From Methanothrix sp. (GTDB lineage Archaea; Halobacteriota; Methanosarcinia; Methanotrichales; Methanotrichaceae): a DNA stretch of 5,319 nucleotides. The stretch's first letter is position 1; every line of letters starts with the position of its first letter. A model generated the notes under the pieces. The model was not told the DNA's origin and searched no databases. It saw only the letters and a list, made by a program, of their open reading frames with translations. Of the stretch, positions 1 to 5,196 are shown piece by piece. The translations under genes and the position numbers were made by a program. The DNA is taken from NCBI GenBank assembly GCA_028708055.1, contig JAQVZT010000199.1, forward strand, positions 1-5,319. Reading direction: 5' to 3'.

Positions 1-961
1 CTCTTTGCAGCCGCTCTATGGCATCATCGATCTTGCCGGGAGTGATGTGCAGTCTTTCGCAGATGCTATGATGATCATAATACATGGGGGCATCTATCTC
101 TCCGGCGCAGGTGCCGAGAAGCTTTGTCGCCCTTCGGCTCAGCCCTCTCCAGCAGAGAGCCTTCTCGATCACCTGCGGCTCATGAATCATTCCCAACCAG
201 AGCGGGCCTGCCAGAGCAGTTTTGGCGGAGCAATGGGAGCACTGTCCCGCCGGCCTGGGCTCCTTCCGGAGGACAAAGCTGCCGCAGTTGGCGCAGTGCT
301 CCACGTAGCCCAGCTCTTTCAGGCATTTGTCAGCGGCTTTTGCTCCCTTGACGACGCGCAGGTAAGTTCTAACATAATGGTCGGTAACGTGGGTGAGCAT
401 TGGCTGCATGGCTTTGTCAAGTCTTGCCAGCTCTCGCGCCGCCAGGCCGAGAAGGATTCGAGCCCCCATCTCCCGGTGGTAGTCGGTACAGAGCGGCAGA
501 GCCATGTACTTACGGATGCCACTATTAAGGTGAGCCCCGCAAAGGGGGGCTGTGTCGGTGGCAGTGATGAATAGATAAGAGAGTGCCGACCGGCTGGCCG
601 CGGAAAGATAGGCAGAAGGCGAGCCGAATGGGTCCAGGTCCACCGCCTCAAAGTGCTGCTCATGCAAGAGGACGTTGGCATTGTAGCAGGTCACCGTGCC
701 GGCCAGCTCATTTCGGCTCAGGTTCTTTTCTATGAGCAGGCACGCTTGGGGGCTGACATCATTCAGGGTCACCTTCTGCACGCCTGCTTCCCGAGCGACT
801 CTCAGCCCGCGAATGCCGCTGGCAGAAAGAGCGTCCAGATAGTCTGAGATCCCTAGGGTCCCGGCCATGGCTACGCCTATTTCCCGGTTAAGAAGCATCT
901 TGGGATTGTAGAACGCACCATCCGTCTCGAAGGTGATTGCGCCCTCGGTTATGAGACTCAT
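1..961 (-). CDS. trm1: tRNA (guanine(26)-N(2))-dimethyltransferase Trm1, 3' end beyond window
   Basis: SAM-dependent enzyme that methylates N2 of guanine 26 in tRNA, in the cytoplasm. The frame is open from ATG at 961 to base 2 (320 codons, no stop) and runs off the left edge; archaeal members have roughly 370-390 residues, so about 50-70 are missing. The N-terminus MSLITEGAITF fits the family. Residues 43-52 (DALSASGIRG) form the SAM-binding glycine loop, NDVSP at 67-71 is the next Rossmann strand with its acidic residue, and VDLDPFGSP at 107-115 is the Trm1 hallmark catalytic motif. CGAHLNSGIRKY at 141-152 is also typical. Two CxxC pairs (C223/C226 and C241/C244) probably bind zinc, followed by GPLWLG at 252-257 and EIDAPMYYDHH at 288-298. 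It lies 48 bases downstream of the nosD-like gene on the same strand. I see no Shine-Dalgarno before the ATG. Identification is firm from motifs; whether it also acts on position 27, as in a few thermophiles, cannot be told. Confidence 0.95.
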   Translation of the reverse strand, partial: MSLITEGAITFETDGAFYNPKMLLNREIGVAMAGTLGISDYLDALSASGIRGLRVAREAGVQKVTLNDVSPQACLLIEKNLSRNELAGTVTCYNANVLLHEQHFEAVDLDPFGSPSAYLSAASRSALSYLFITATDTAPLCGAHLNSGIRKYMALPLCTDYHREMGARILLGLAARELARLDKAMQPMLTHVTDHYVRTYLRVVKGAKAADKCLKELGYVEHCANCGSFVLRKEPRPAGQCSHCSAKTALAGPLWLGMIHEPQVIEKALCWRGLSRRATKLLGTCAGEIDAPMYYDHHSICERLHITPGKIDDAIERLQR

Positions 962-982
962 CTCTTGAAATAGGCCCGGCAG

Positions 983-991
983 AGAATATAA
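983..991 (-). promoter_or_regulatory. Candidate TATA box of trm1
   Basis: On the minus strand this reads TTATATTCT, an AT-rich box preceded by the purine-rich AGGGAAGGA. Its centre is about 26 bases upstream of the trm1 ATG at 961. That is the usual TATA-to-transcription-start distance in archaea, so a transcript from here would begin at or next to the start codon (leaderless). This agrees with the absence of a ribosome binding site. It is an inference from spacing and composition only; trm1 could equally be read through from nosD. Confidence 0.35.
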
Positions 992-1009
992 TCCTTCCCT
1001 GCGCGGGCT

Positions 1010-2545
1010 TTAAAAGGCGTTCTCCTTTTGGAAGGGCGGGGCGCTGGCATCAAATGCCCGGGCGTCACCCCATTTGGGCGGCGTGCTTGGCGTTTTTCTG
1101 GATATCACCACGACGCCCTTCTGCTCGCTGATTGTAGGATACTCATAATCGGCTGGCGGGAAGACAGCATATTTCTTGACCTCATCTCTTATCTGGAATC
1201 TGTCTGGCACTGCATCCCGAAAAGGACGGATGAGTGGCCGGTAGTCAAAGGAATGAGATTCCGGCCCGGGAAGAGAATAGAGCTGGTCGCCAATGCCGTC
1301 CTCATTTGCGTCTTTGCCCTGATAGTCACTGTAGTAGTTGCCGATAGTGGTATTCCATATATTTAGGCTGGTATTCTCGTAGGCATTGATCTTGTTTCTA
1401 AAGAAGTTATTTGCAGCGATGAGGTTATTGCGGTTCTCATTGAGCCTTATGCCATGCTCATTGTCCGAGGCATTATTGTCGTAGATGGCGTTGTACTTGC
1501 AGCCTTTTGAGATCTCCAGGCCATTGAAGTTGCCTTTTGCCGTGTTTCGGATCAGGATATTATAGCTGCTGTTCTCTTGCAGGCTGATGCCAATGCCAAA
1601 TCCGCTCACGATCTCGCTTCTGCTATTGTCCTCTGCCAAGTTATCAGTCAGGTTGTTATAGTTGGATGATGCGGTCACCAGAATACCATAGTAATTATGA
1701 TCCGCCTGATTTCTTCTCACCTGATTGGATGACGATTTCCATAGGGAGAGGCCAAAGGTGTTCATGGAGAGGATGTTATCCTGGACGATATTCTCGTCCG
1801 TCTCCTTGAGCAGTATTCCCCCGTTGGTGTTGTTGACGATACTGTTGTTGTCGAGTGTTACATTGCTTGATTTTTCGATATCAAGGCCGTACTTCTTGCA
1901 GCCCGTGATTTGGCATCCGGTGACTCTTACCTGGGAACTTCGCTGGATGAGGGCTCCCGTATCACAACTGTTAATGGTGTTGTTCTGCAGGACCAGGTTG
2001 TGCACGTTTTCCGCAGAGATGGCCAGCTGTGCTCCAAAGAAGCTGCAATTTTTCATGGAAAAGCCGTTGCCCTTTATAACCAGGGCAGTGTTGGGCTCAT
2101 CGAAGCTGCTTCCTGCGGCTGCGGTCGGGTTTTGCATGTAGTAATTGAACTTGGCAGTGGTGTCTTTGCCCACGCCGATAATGTGAAACCCCGTGATGGT
2201 AACATCGTCGCTGAGCACCTTTATGGCCGGCTTTTGCAGAGCTGCACTGACTGTGGGATCGCCCTGTCCCTCGATAGTCAGCGGTCGGTCCACCTGAAAG
2301 CGGCTCACCTCCCCAGGGCCTACTATTATCGTGTCTCCAGCGTTGGCTGAGTTTATGGCCGTCTGGACATCAGTTCCTGCCTGGATAACGCTCGCACTGG
2401 CCGGAACCGATGGCATGAGAATGGAAAGGGCAATAGCTATAAGGATGAAAATGATGGTTTGAGCTTTTTTCTTCTTGCGGATTTCAATGCCTGAAGTGGC
2501 GCATGCCGGTGAAGACCATGGCCATATTGTGCTCATTGGCGGCAT
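1010..2545 (-). CDS. Secreted NosD-like right-handed beta-helix (PbH1 repeat) protein
   Basis: A 511-residue protein, predicted exported. A basic stretch (IRKKKK, about 22-27) precedes a hydrophobic segment (about 30-44) and a likely signal peptidase site after PASA (about residue 51). A short linker with the NosD-type opening (IQAGTDVQTAINSANAGDTIIVGPG, split around residues 54-78) leads into a long array of about 22-24-residue parallel beta-helix repeats (about 110-400), rich in Asn and in patterns such as NNTI, GILL and YGILV. The helix closes with the family signature GNYYSDYQGKDANEDGIGD (402-420) and DYRPLI. A tail of about 70 residues follows with no membrane anchor, lipobox cysteine or sorting motif that I recognise. 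About ten N-glycosylation sequons are spread through the helix. The fold suggests carbohydrate binding or surface adhesion; true NosD (copper insertion into nitrous oxide reductase) is unlikely because no nos genes are nearby. The start is uncertain: ATG 2545 is preferred because GAGGTGAT lies just upstream. TTG 2548 and ATG 2536 are alternatives, and all of them overlap the end of purH. Confidence 0.87.
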   Translation of the reverse strand: MPPMSTIWPWSSPACATSGIEIRKKKKAQTIIFILIAIALSILMPSVPASASVIQAGTDVQTAINSANAGDTIIVGPGEVSRFQVDRPLTIEGQGDPTVSAALQKPAIKVLSDDVTITGFHIIGVGKDTTAKFNYYMQNPTAAAGSSFDEPNTALVIKGNGFSMKNCSFFGAQLAISAENVHNLVLQNNTINSCDTGALIQRSSQVRVTGCQITGCKKYGLDIEKSSNVTLDNNSIVNNTNGGILLKETDENIVQDNILSMNTFGLSLWKSSSNQVRRNQADHNYYGILVTASSNYNNLTDNLAEDNSRSEIVSGFGIGISLQENSSYNILIRNTAKGNFNGLEISKGCKYNAIYDNNASDNEHGIRLNENRNNLIAANNFFRNKINAYENTSLNIWNTTIGNYYSDYQGKDANEDGIGDQLYSLPGPESHSFDYRPLIRPFRDAVPDRFQIRDEVKKYAVFPPADYEYPTISEQKGVVVISRKTPSTPPKWGDARAFDASAPPFQKENAF

Positions 2546-3830
2546 CAATCACCTCTGCATCCCGGATGGATCCGCCGGGATGAATTACTGCAACGGCTCC
2601 TGCTTGATAGGCCTGATCCAGGCCGTCCCGGAAGGGGAAGAATGAATCTGTGGCAGCGACTGTTCCTCGGGTATCAAGGCCATGCTCCTCCGCCTTTTCC
2701 GCTCCGAAGCGCGCTGAATCCACTCTGCTCACCTGGCCCGATCCTATGCCGATAGTCTGGCAATCGGTGGCATAAACCAGGGCATTGGACTTGACGTATT
2801 TCGAAACCTTCCAGGCAAATCGAAGGGCTTTGCTCTCCCATTCCGTTGGTGGCCTCTTGGTTACGACCTTCCACTCCAGGAGATCGCCTGTGTCGTAATT
2901 TTGAAGCATCATGCCACCAAAGATGTTCCTCTGGTAATAGCCCTGATAAAGCTCCTCTTTTCTGGCCAGCAGGTCTCCTATATCCAGTATTCTGCGATTC
3001 GGCTTCTTTTCCGTGAGCAGCTTCAGGGCCTCAGGCTCGTATCCTGGGGCGAGGAGCACCTCGACGAAGCTATCGCCAATAGCGCGGGCAGTATCTGTAT
3101 CAACTGGACGACTAAATCCGATGACTCCACCATAAGCGGATTTGGGATCGGTGGCAAAGGAGAGGCGATAGGCCTGGGCGAGGCTATCTCCATAGGCCAC
3201 TCCGCAGGGATTGGCATGCTTGACGATGACTGATAGCGGCCTTATTGCCGGGATGCCGTCGTACTCGGACAAATCGATCAGCATCTCAAGAACCGTTTCC
3301 GCATCAACCATGTTGTTGTAGGACATCTCCCGCCCATTCAGCTTCCTCCCGGCATGCAGGCCCAAACCGTCCTGCCTGATGTAGAGTGCCGCCTTCTGGT
3401 GCCAGTTCTCGCCGTAGCGAAGATCCTGCACCTTCTCATAGGCAGCAGCAGCATAGCGGGGCATGGCATTGCATTTTGCCATAAGAGCGGAAAGCCGCTC
3501 TGAATCACTCTGCAGACATTTATAAAGAACATATGCTTCCAGGTCGTTTCTGGTCTCCTGAGAAAGGCCGCCCGTCTCTTTGATCTCTTCAAGAATGGAT
3601 GAGCAGCGGGCGCTTTCCAATAAAACGGCGCTTCCCTTAGCCAGAGCCTGGCGAATGAGGATGGAGCCTTCGGGGTTTGAAGCATATTCCGGGCCACTTA
3701 TCAAAAGGCAGTCCTTTGCCGGGCTTGGCAATTGATCGCAAATTTGCAGGCCAAGCTGCTTTAAGCCGGGAAGAATAGATTCTGCCAGCAGAAAGTGATC
3801 CGCCGGGACGAGAACTTTCTTGATCTCCAT
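2484..3830 (-). CDS. purH: AICAR transformylase (PurH) with degenerate IMP cyclohydrolase domain
   Basis: Formylates AICAR to FAICAR with 10-formyl-tetrahydrofolate, the penultimate step of IMP synthesis, in the cytosol. The transformylase domain (about residues 135-448) is complete: LRYGENWHQ 137-145, EMSYNNMVDAE 168-178, VKHANPCG 203-210 with the catalytic Lys204/His205 pair, DPKSAYGG 228-235, KSNALVY 347-353 with the conserved Asn349, GIGSGQVSRVD 361-371, and the C-terminal FFPFRDG, HPGGSIRD and MRHFRH blocks. At 448 residues it is about 80 shorter than ordinary bifunctional PurH. The missing part is in the N-terminal cyclohydrolase (MGS-like) domain: only its first strand and helix (about 1-30) and last helices (GGLSQETRNDLEAY, 87-100) can be recognised. 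The STGGT and GRVKTLHP blocks are absent. IMP cyclisation is therefore probably done by another enzyme such as PurO encoded elsewhere. ATG 3830 is supported by a good Shine-Dalgarno. The 3' end overlaps the nosD-like gene by 62 bases. Confidence 0.95.
   Translation of the reverse strand: MEIKKVLVPADHFLLAESILPGLKQLGLQICDQLPSPAKDCLLISGPEYASNPEGSILIRQALAKGSAVLLESARCSSILEEIKETGGLSQETRNDLEAYVLYKCLQSDSERLSALMAKCNAMPRYAAAAYEKVQDLRYGENWHQKAALYIRQDGLGLHAGRKLNGREMSYNNMVDAETVLEMLIDLSEYDGIPAIRPLSVIVKHANPCGVAYGDSLAQAYRLSFATDPKSAYGGVIGFSRPVDTDTARAIGDSFVEVLLAPGYEPEALKLLTEKKPNRRILDIGDLLARKEELYQGYYQRNIFGGMMLQNYDTGDLLEWKVVTKRPPTEWESKALRFAWKVSKYVKSNALVYATDCQTIGIGSGQVSRVDSARFGAEKAEEHGLDTRGTVAATDSFFPFRDGLDQAYQAGAVAVIHPGGSIRDAEVIDAANEHNMAMVFTGMRHFRH
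2548..2555 (-). promoter_or_regulatory. Shine-Dalgarno for the nosD-like gene inside purH
   Basis: The minus strand reads GAGGTGAT, an eight-base match to the archaeal 16S 3' tail (ATCACCTC). The GAGG core lies 6 bases before ATG 2545 and 15 before ATG 2536, so it favours the former. The same bases encode Glu-Val-Ile of PurH, a conserved part of that protein, so the match could be partly accidental. It still decides the start chosen for the beta-helix gene, because no other ribosome binding site is visible near it. Confidence 0.5.
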
Positions 3831-3924
3831 CGAACCTCTCTCCCTTCATCGCTAACGCTATTTTAACCTTTTGCCAAAACAACAGTGATAAGCTTTAAGC
3901 CTCAAGAGCCTCCTTTTAGATGCA
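3831..3924. promoter_or_regulatory. Divergent intergenic region with promoters of purH and of the DUF167 operon
   Basis: A 94-base gap separates two outward-facing genes and is visibly more AT-rich than the flanking coding DNA. Two AT boxes stand out. One is TATTTTAA at 3859-3866 (TTAAAATA on the minus strand, preceded there by GCAAAAGG, a plausible BRE). The other is CTTTAAG at 3893-3899, about 29 bases before the DUF167 ATG. The first is close to the purH ribosome binding site, so the transcript start it would give falls near that site; the second, read leftward, would give a longer purH leader. Which box serves which gene cannot be settled by reading. No clear operator palindrome was found. 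Confidence 0.5.
3834..3844 (-). promoter_or_regulatory. Ribosome binding site of purH
   Basis: The minus strand reads GGGAGAGAGGT directly before the ATG at 3830. The GAGGT core sits 3 bases from the start and the GGGAG part 9 bases, so either register gives a usable spacing. It supports ATG 3830 over the out-of-frame ATG at 3849. Confidence 0.6.
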
Positions 3925-4239
3925 ATGGACATTAGCGAGGCGGTCAGACCTCATCCGCTGGGCTGCACTGTCAGCTTTGAAGTTGTGCCCGGCTCCTCCC
4001 GGCTGGCGGTGCCATCGGGCTATAATATGTGGCGTAGATCGGTCGAAGCTCATCTGACCGAGGAGCCGTCGCGAGGACGGGCAAACCGGCAGCTCACCCT
4101 CGGCCTGGCGATGGCTCTTGGCGTTAGCGAAGCGCAGATCGAAGTCCTGACCGGCCAGAAGAGCTCTAGAAAGCTCCTCCTGGTGAAAGGAATGGCTGCG
4201 GGCGAAGTCGTCGGGTCATTGATGCAGAAATTAGGATAG
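3925..4239 (+). CDS. DUF167 (UPF0235/YggU-like) family protein
   Basis: A 104-residue protein of the widespread DUF167 family, about the family's usual length of 95-105. The family core is clear: FEVVPGSSRLAV (about 18-29) is the V-x-P-G-S/A-x-R segment, GYNMWRRSVEAHL (32-44) is the second strand region, EEPSRGRANRQL (46-57) matches the E-x-P-x-x-G-K/R-A-N block, ALGV follows at 64-67, and LTGQKSSRKLLLVKG (75-89) is the G-x-K-S-x-x-K strand. The fold is known from E. coli YggU and a methanogen homologue, but the biochemical function is not established; a nucleic-acid-related role is often supposed from the basic conserved residues. No Shine-Dalgarno precedes the ATG, which suggests a leaderless transcript. 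It is the first gene of a three-gene operon: the TOPRIM gene starts 15 bases after its stop. The nearby ATG at 3920 is out of frame and was not used. Confidence 0.9.
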   Translation: MDISEAVRPHPLGCTVSFEVVPGSSRLAVPSGYNMWRRSVEAHLTEEPSRGRANRQLTLGLAMALGVSEAQIEVLTGQKSSRKLLLVKGMAAGEVVGSLMQKLG

Positions 4240-4241
4240 TT

Positions 4242-4247
4242 GGGGAG
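4242..4247 (+). promoter_or_regulatory. Ribosome binding site of the TOPRIM gene
   Basis: GGGGAG lies 7 bases before ATG 4255 and just after the TAG of the DUF167 gene. It favours ATG 4255 over the in-frame TTG at 4240, which directly follows that stop codon and has no binding site of its own at a good distance. Confidence 0.6.
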
Positions 4248-4254
4248 TATTGAC

Positions 4255-4686
4255 ATGGCGTGGGGGAGAGACACACTGGAGGCTCGTCCCAAGAGGACCT
4301 ATGATCTGGAGGCGCTTGAGAAGCTGATTGCATCGCTTATTGATGCTTCCTGCCAGGGCGCGGCCGTCATTGTGGAAGGAAGGCGCGACCTCCTGTCTCT
4401 GCGTGCCCTGGGCCTTCCCGGGCCGGTGATCATGGCTTCCCGCCGTCAGGCCTTGCAGCTGGCTGAGGATGCTGCCCGAAGCTATTCTCAGATCATTCTT
4501 CTCACCGATTGGGATGAGAAAGGCGATGAGATGTGCCGGACCATCGAGCTTCACCTGCGTTCGGCTGGCTTAAGGCCGGACAGCGAGATTCGATGCCGTC
4601 TGGGTAAACTGGTCCGGAAAGAGATTAAAGACGTAGAGAGCCTCAGCGGTTACACGGAAAGGATGAGGGAGCTGTATGGCATCTAG
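4255..4686 (+). CDS. Small TOPRIM-domain protein (UPF0292-like)
   Basis: A 143-residue protein consisting almost entirely of one TOPRIM domain, the Mg-binding fold shared by primases, topoisomerases, OLD nucleases and RNase M5. The glutamate motif is VIVEGRRD (38-45, Glu41) and the DxD motif is LTDWDEKGD (83-91, Asp85 and Asp87). KEIKDVESL near 123-131 is a conserved C-terminal block of the archaeal stand-alone TOPRIM proteins. The helical N-terminal stretch (about 10-32) may be an oligomerisation or substrate-binding element. All metal-binding acidic residues are present, so catalytic activity on nucleic acid is plausible. The family resembles RNase M5, but archaeal members have no proven substrate that I know of. 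ATG 4255 is chosen because of GGGGAG 7 bases upstream; TTG 4240 would add five residues. Its 3' end overlaps the NTPase gene by 11 bases, indicating co-transcription and probably coupled translation. Confidence 0.88.
   Translation: MAWGRDTLEARPKRTYDLEALEKLIASLIDASCQGAAVIVEGRRDLLSLRALGLPGPVIMASRRQALQLAEDAARSYSQIILLTDWDEKGDEMCRTIELHLRSAGLRPDSEIRCRLGKLVRKEIKDVESLSGYTERMRELYGI
4665..4671 (+). promoter_or_regulatory. Ribosome binding site of the NTPase gene
   Basis: GAGGGAG ends 4 bases before ATG 4676, with the GAGG core 7 bases away. It lies inside the last codons of the TOPRIM gene and supports the overlapping start. Confidence 0.55.
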
Positions 4687-5191
4687 GATAGCAATCACCG
4701 GATCGCCTGGCGTCGGCAAGTCCACGCTGGCTACAAAGGTTGCTGCCGCCACATGCATGCGGGTAGGTGGAGTGCTGGCGCGGGATCGGCGCTACAAAGA
4801 TCGTAGGACAGGTTTTGAGCTGCTCGACCTCGCTTCTGGGGCGGTGGGCATTCTGGCTGATGAGGCCGGCACCGGGCCGCAACTGGGCAAATACCGCGTC
4901 CATCCTGAAGACCTGGATGGGATCGGGGCAAAAGCGGTGGAAGATGCCCTGAAGTGCGAGCTGATAGTCGTCGACGAGGTGGGCCCCATGGAATTGACCA
5001 GCCATAAGTTCGTCTCTGCCGTAGAGATGGCCATCTCCTCATCGCTGCCCATGCTGGTGGTGCTTCACGAGTGGTCCAATCACCGGCTGGCCAAGAAGAT
5101 CCGCAGCACTTTCAAGGTGATAACCGTAAACCGAGAGAATCGAGAGTCTCTGGTCGGCGAGATCGCCCGGAGCCTATCCGGCAAGAGGTAG
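4676..5191 (+). CDS. Nucleoside-triphosphatase of the THEP1 family (P-loop NTPase)
   Basis: A 171-residue protein of usual length for this family (170-180), which hydrolyses nucleoside triphosphates to diphosphates in vitro with broad base specificity and has a kinase-like fold. Walker A is GSPGVGKST at 9-17 (Lys15). GGVLARDRR (31-39) followed by RRTGFELLDLASG (43-55) is the family-specific segment, and GKYRV at 71-75 is also typical. Walker B is LIVVDEVGPMEL at 96-107 with the Asp100-Glu101 pair and the hallmark GPMEL. The C-terminal VVLHEWSNHRLAKKIR (128-143) and TVNRENRESL (150-159) match the closing family blocks. ATG 4676 gives an intact Walker A near the N-terminus and has a ribosome binding site. 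It overlaps the TOPRIM gene by 11 bases and is the last gene of the operon, ending 5 bases from a convergent gene. The cellular role of the family is unresolved; RNA processing or nucleotide repair are possibilities. Confidence 0.93.
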   Translation: MASRIAITGSPGVGKSTLATKVAAATCMRVGGVLARDRRYKDRRTGFELLDLASGAVGILADEAGTGPQLGKYRVHPEDLDGIGAKAVEDALKCELIVVDEVGPMELTSHKFVSAVEMAISSSLPMLVVLHEWSNHRLAKKIRSTFKVITVNRENRESLVGEIARSLSGKR

Positions 5192-5196
5192 ACTGA

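Noticed and set aside
5..574. Plus-strand open frame of 189 codons
   Set aside because: It lies entirely antisense to trm1, whose motifs are unmistakable. Its translation shows no domain, signal or plausible ribosome binding site.
319..681. Minus-strand 120-codon frame in the trm1 region
   Set aside because: It is the same strand as trm1 but a different frame. The trm1 frame carries the SAM and DPFG motifs and is open through the whole region.
992..1012. Possible terminator hairpin between the nosD-like gene and trm1
   Set aside because: The only inverted repeat (CCC ... GGG around TGCGC) has a 3-base stem and no T-run of useful length on the minus strand.
1340..2240. Beta-helix repeats considered as a tandem DNA repeat or CRISPR-like array
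   Set aside because: The repeats are at protein level only. The DNA copies are diverged, with no identical repeat-spacer pattern.
1725..2350. Two long plus-strand open frames opposite the beta-helix gene
   Set aside because: They are shadows of the repetitive, Asn-rich coding sequence on the minus strand. Their products look random and they overlap each other.
2901..3233. Plus-strand open frame of 110 codons opposite purH
   Set aside because: It is antisense to the conserved transformylase domain, with no recognisable protein features.
3898..3912. Direct repeat AGCCTC occurring twice, 9 bases apart
   Set aside because: Two six-base copies in a short intergenic region are too weak to call an operator without conservation data.
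4643..5052. Several minus-strand frames opposite the TOPRIM and NTPase genes
   Set aside because: They overlap each other and lie antisense to genes with complete Walker and TOPRIM motifs. Their products are low-complexity and Arg/Pro-rich, as expected from GC-rich antisense frames.
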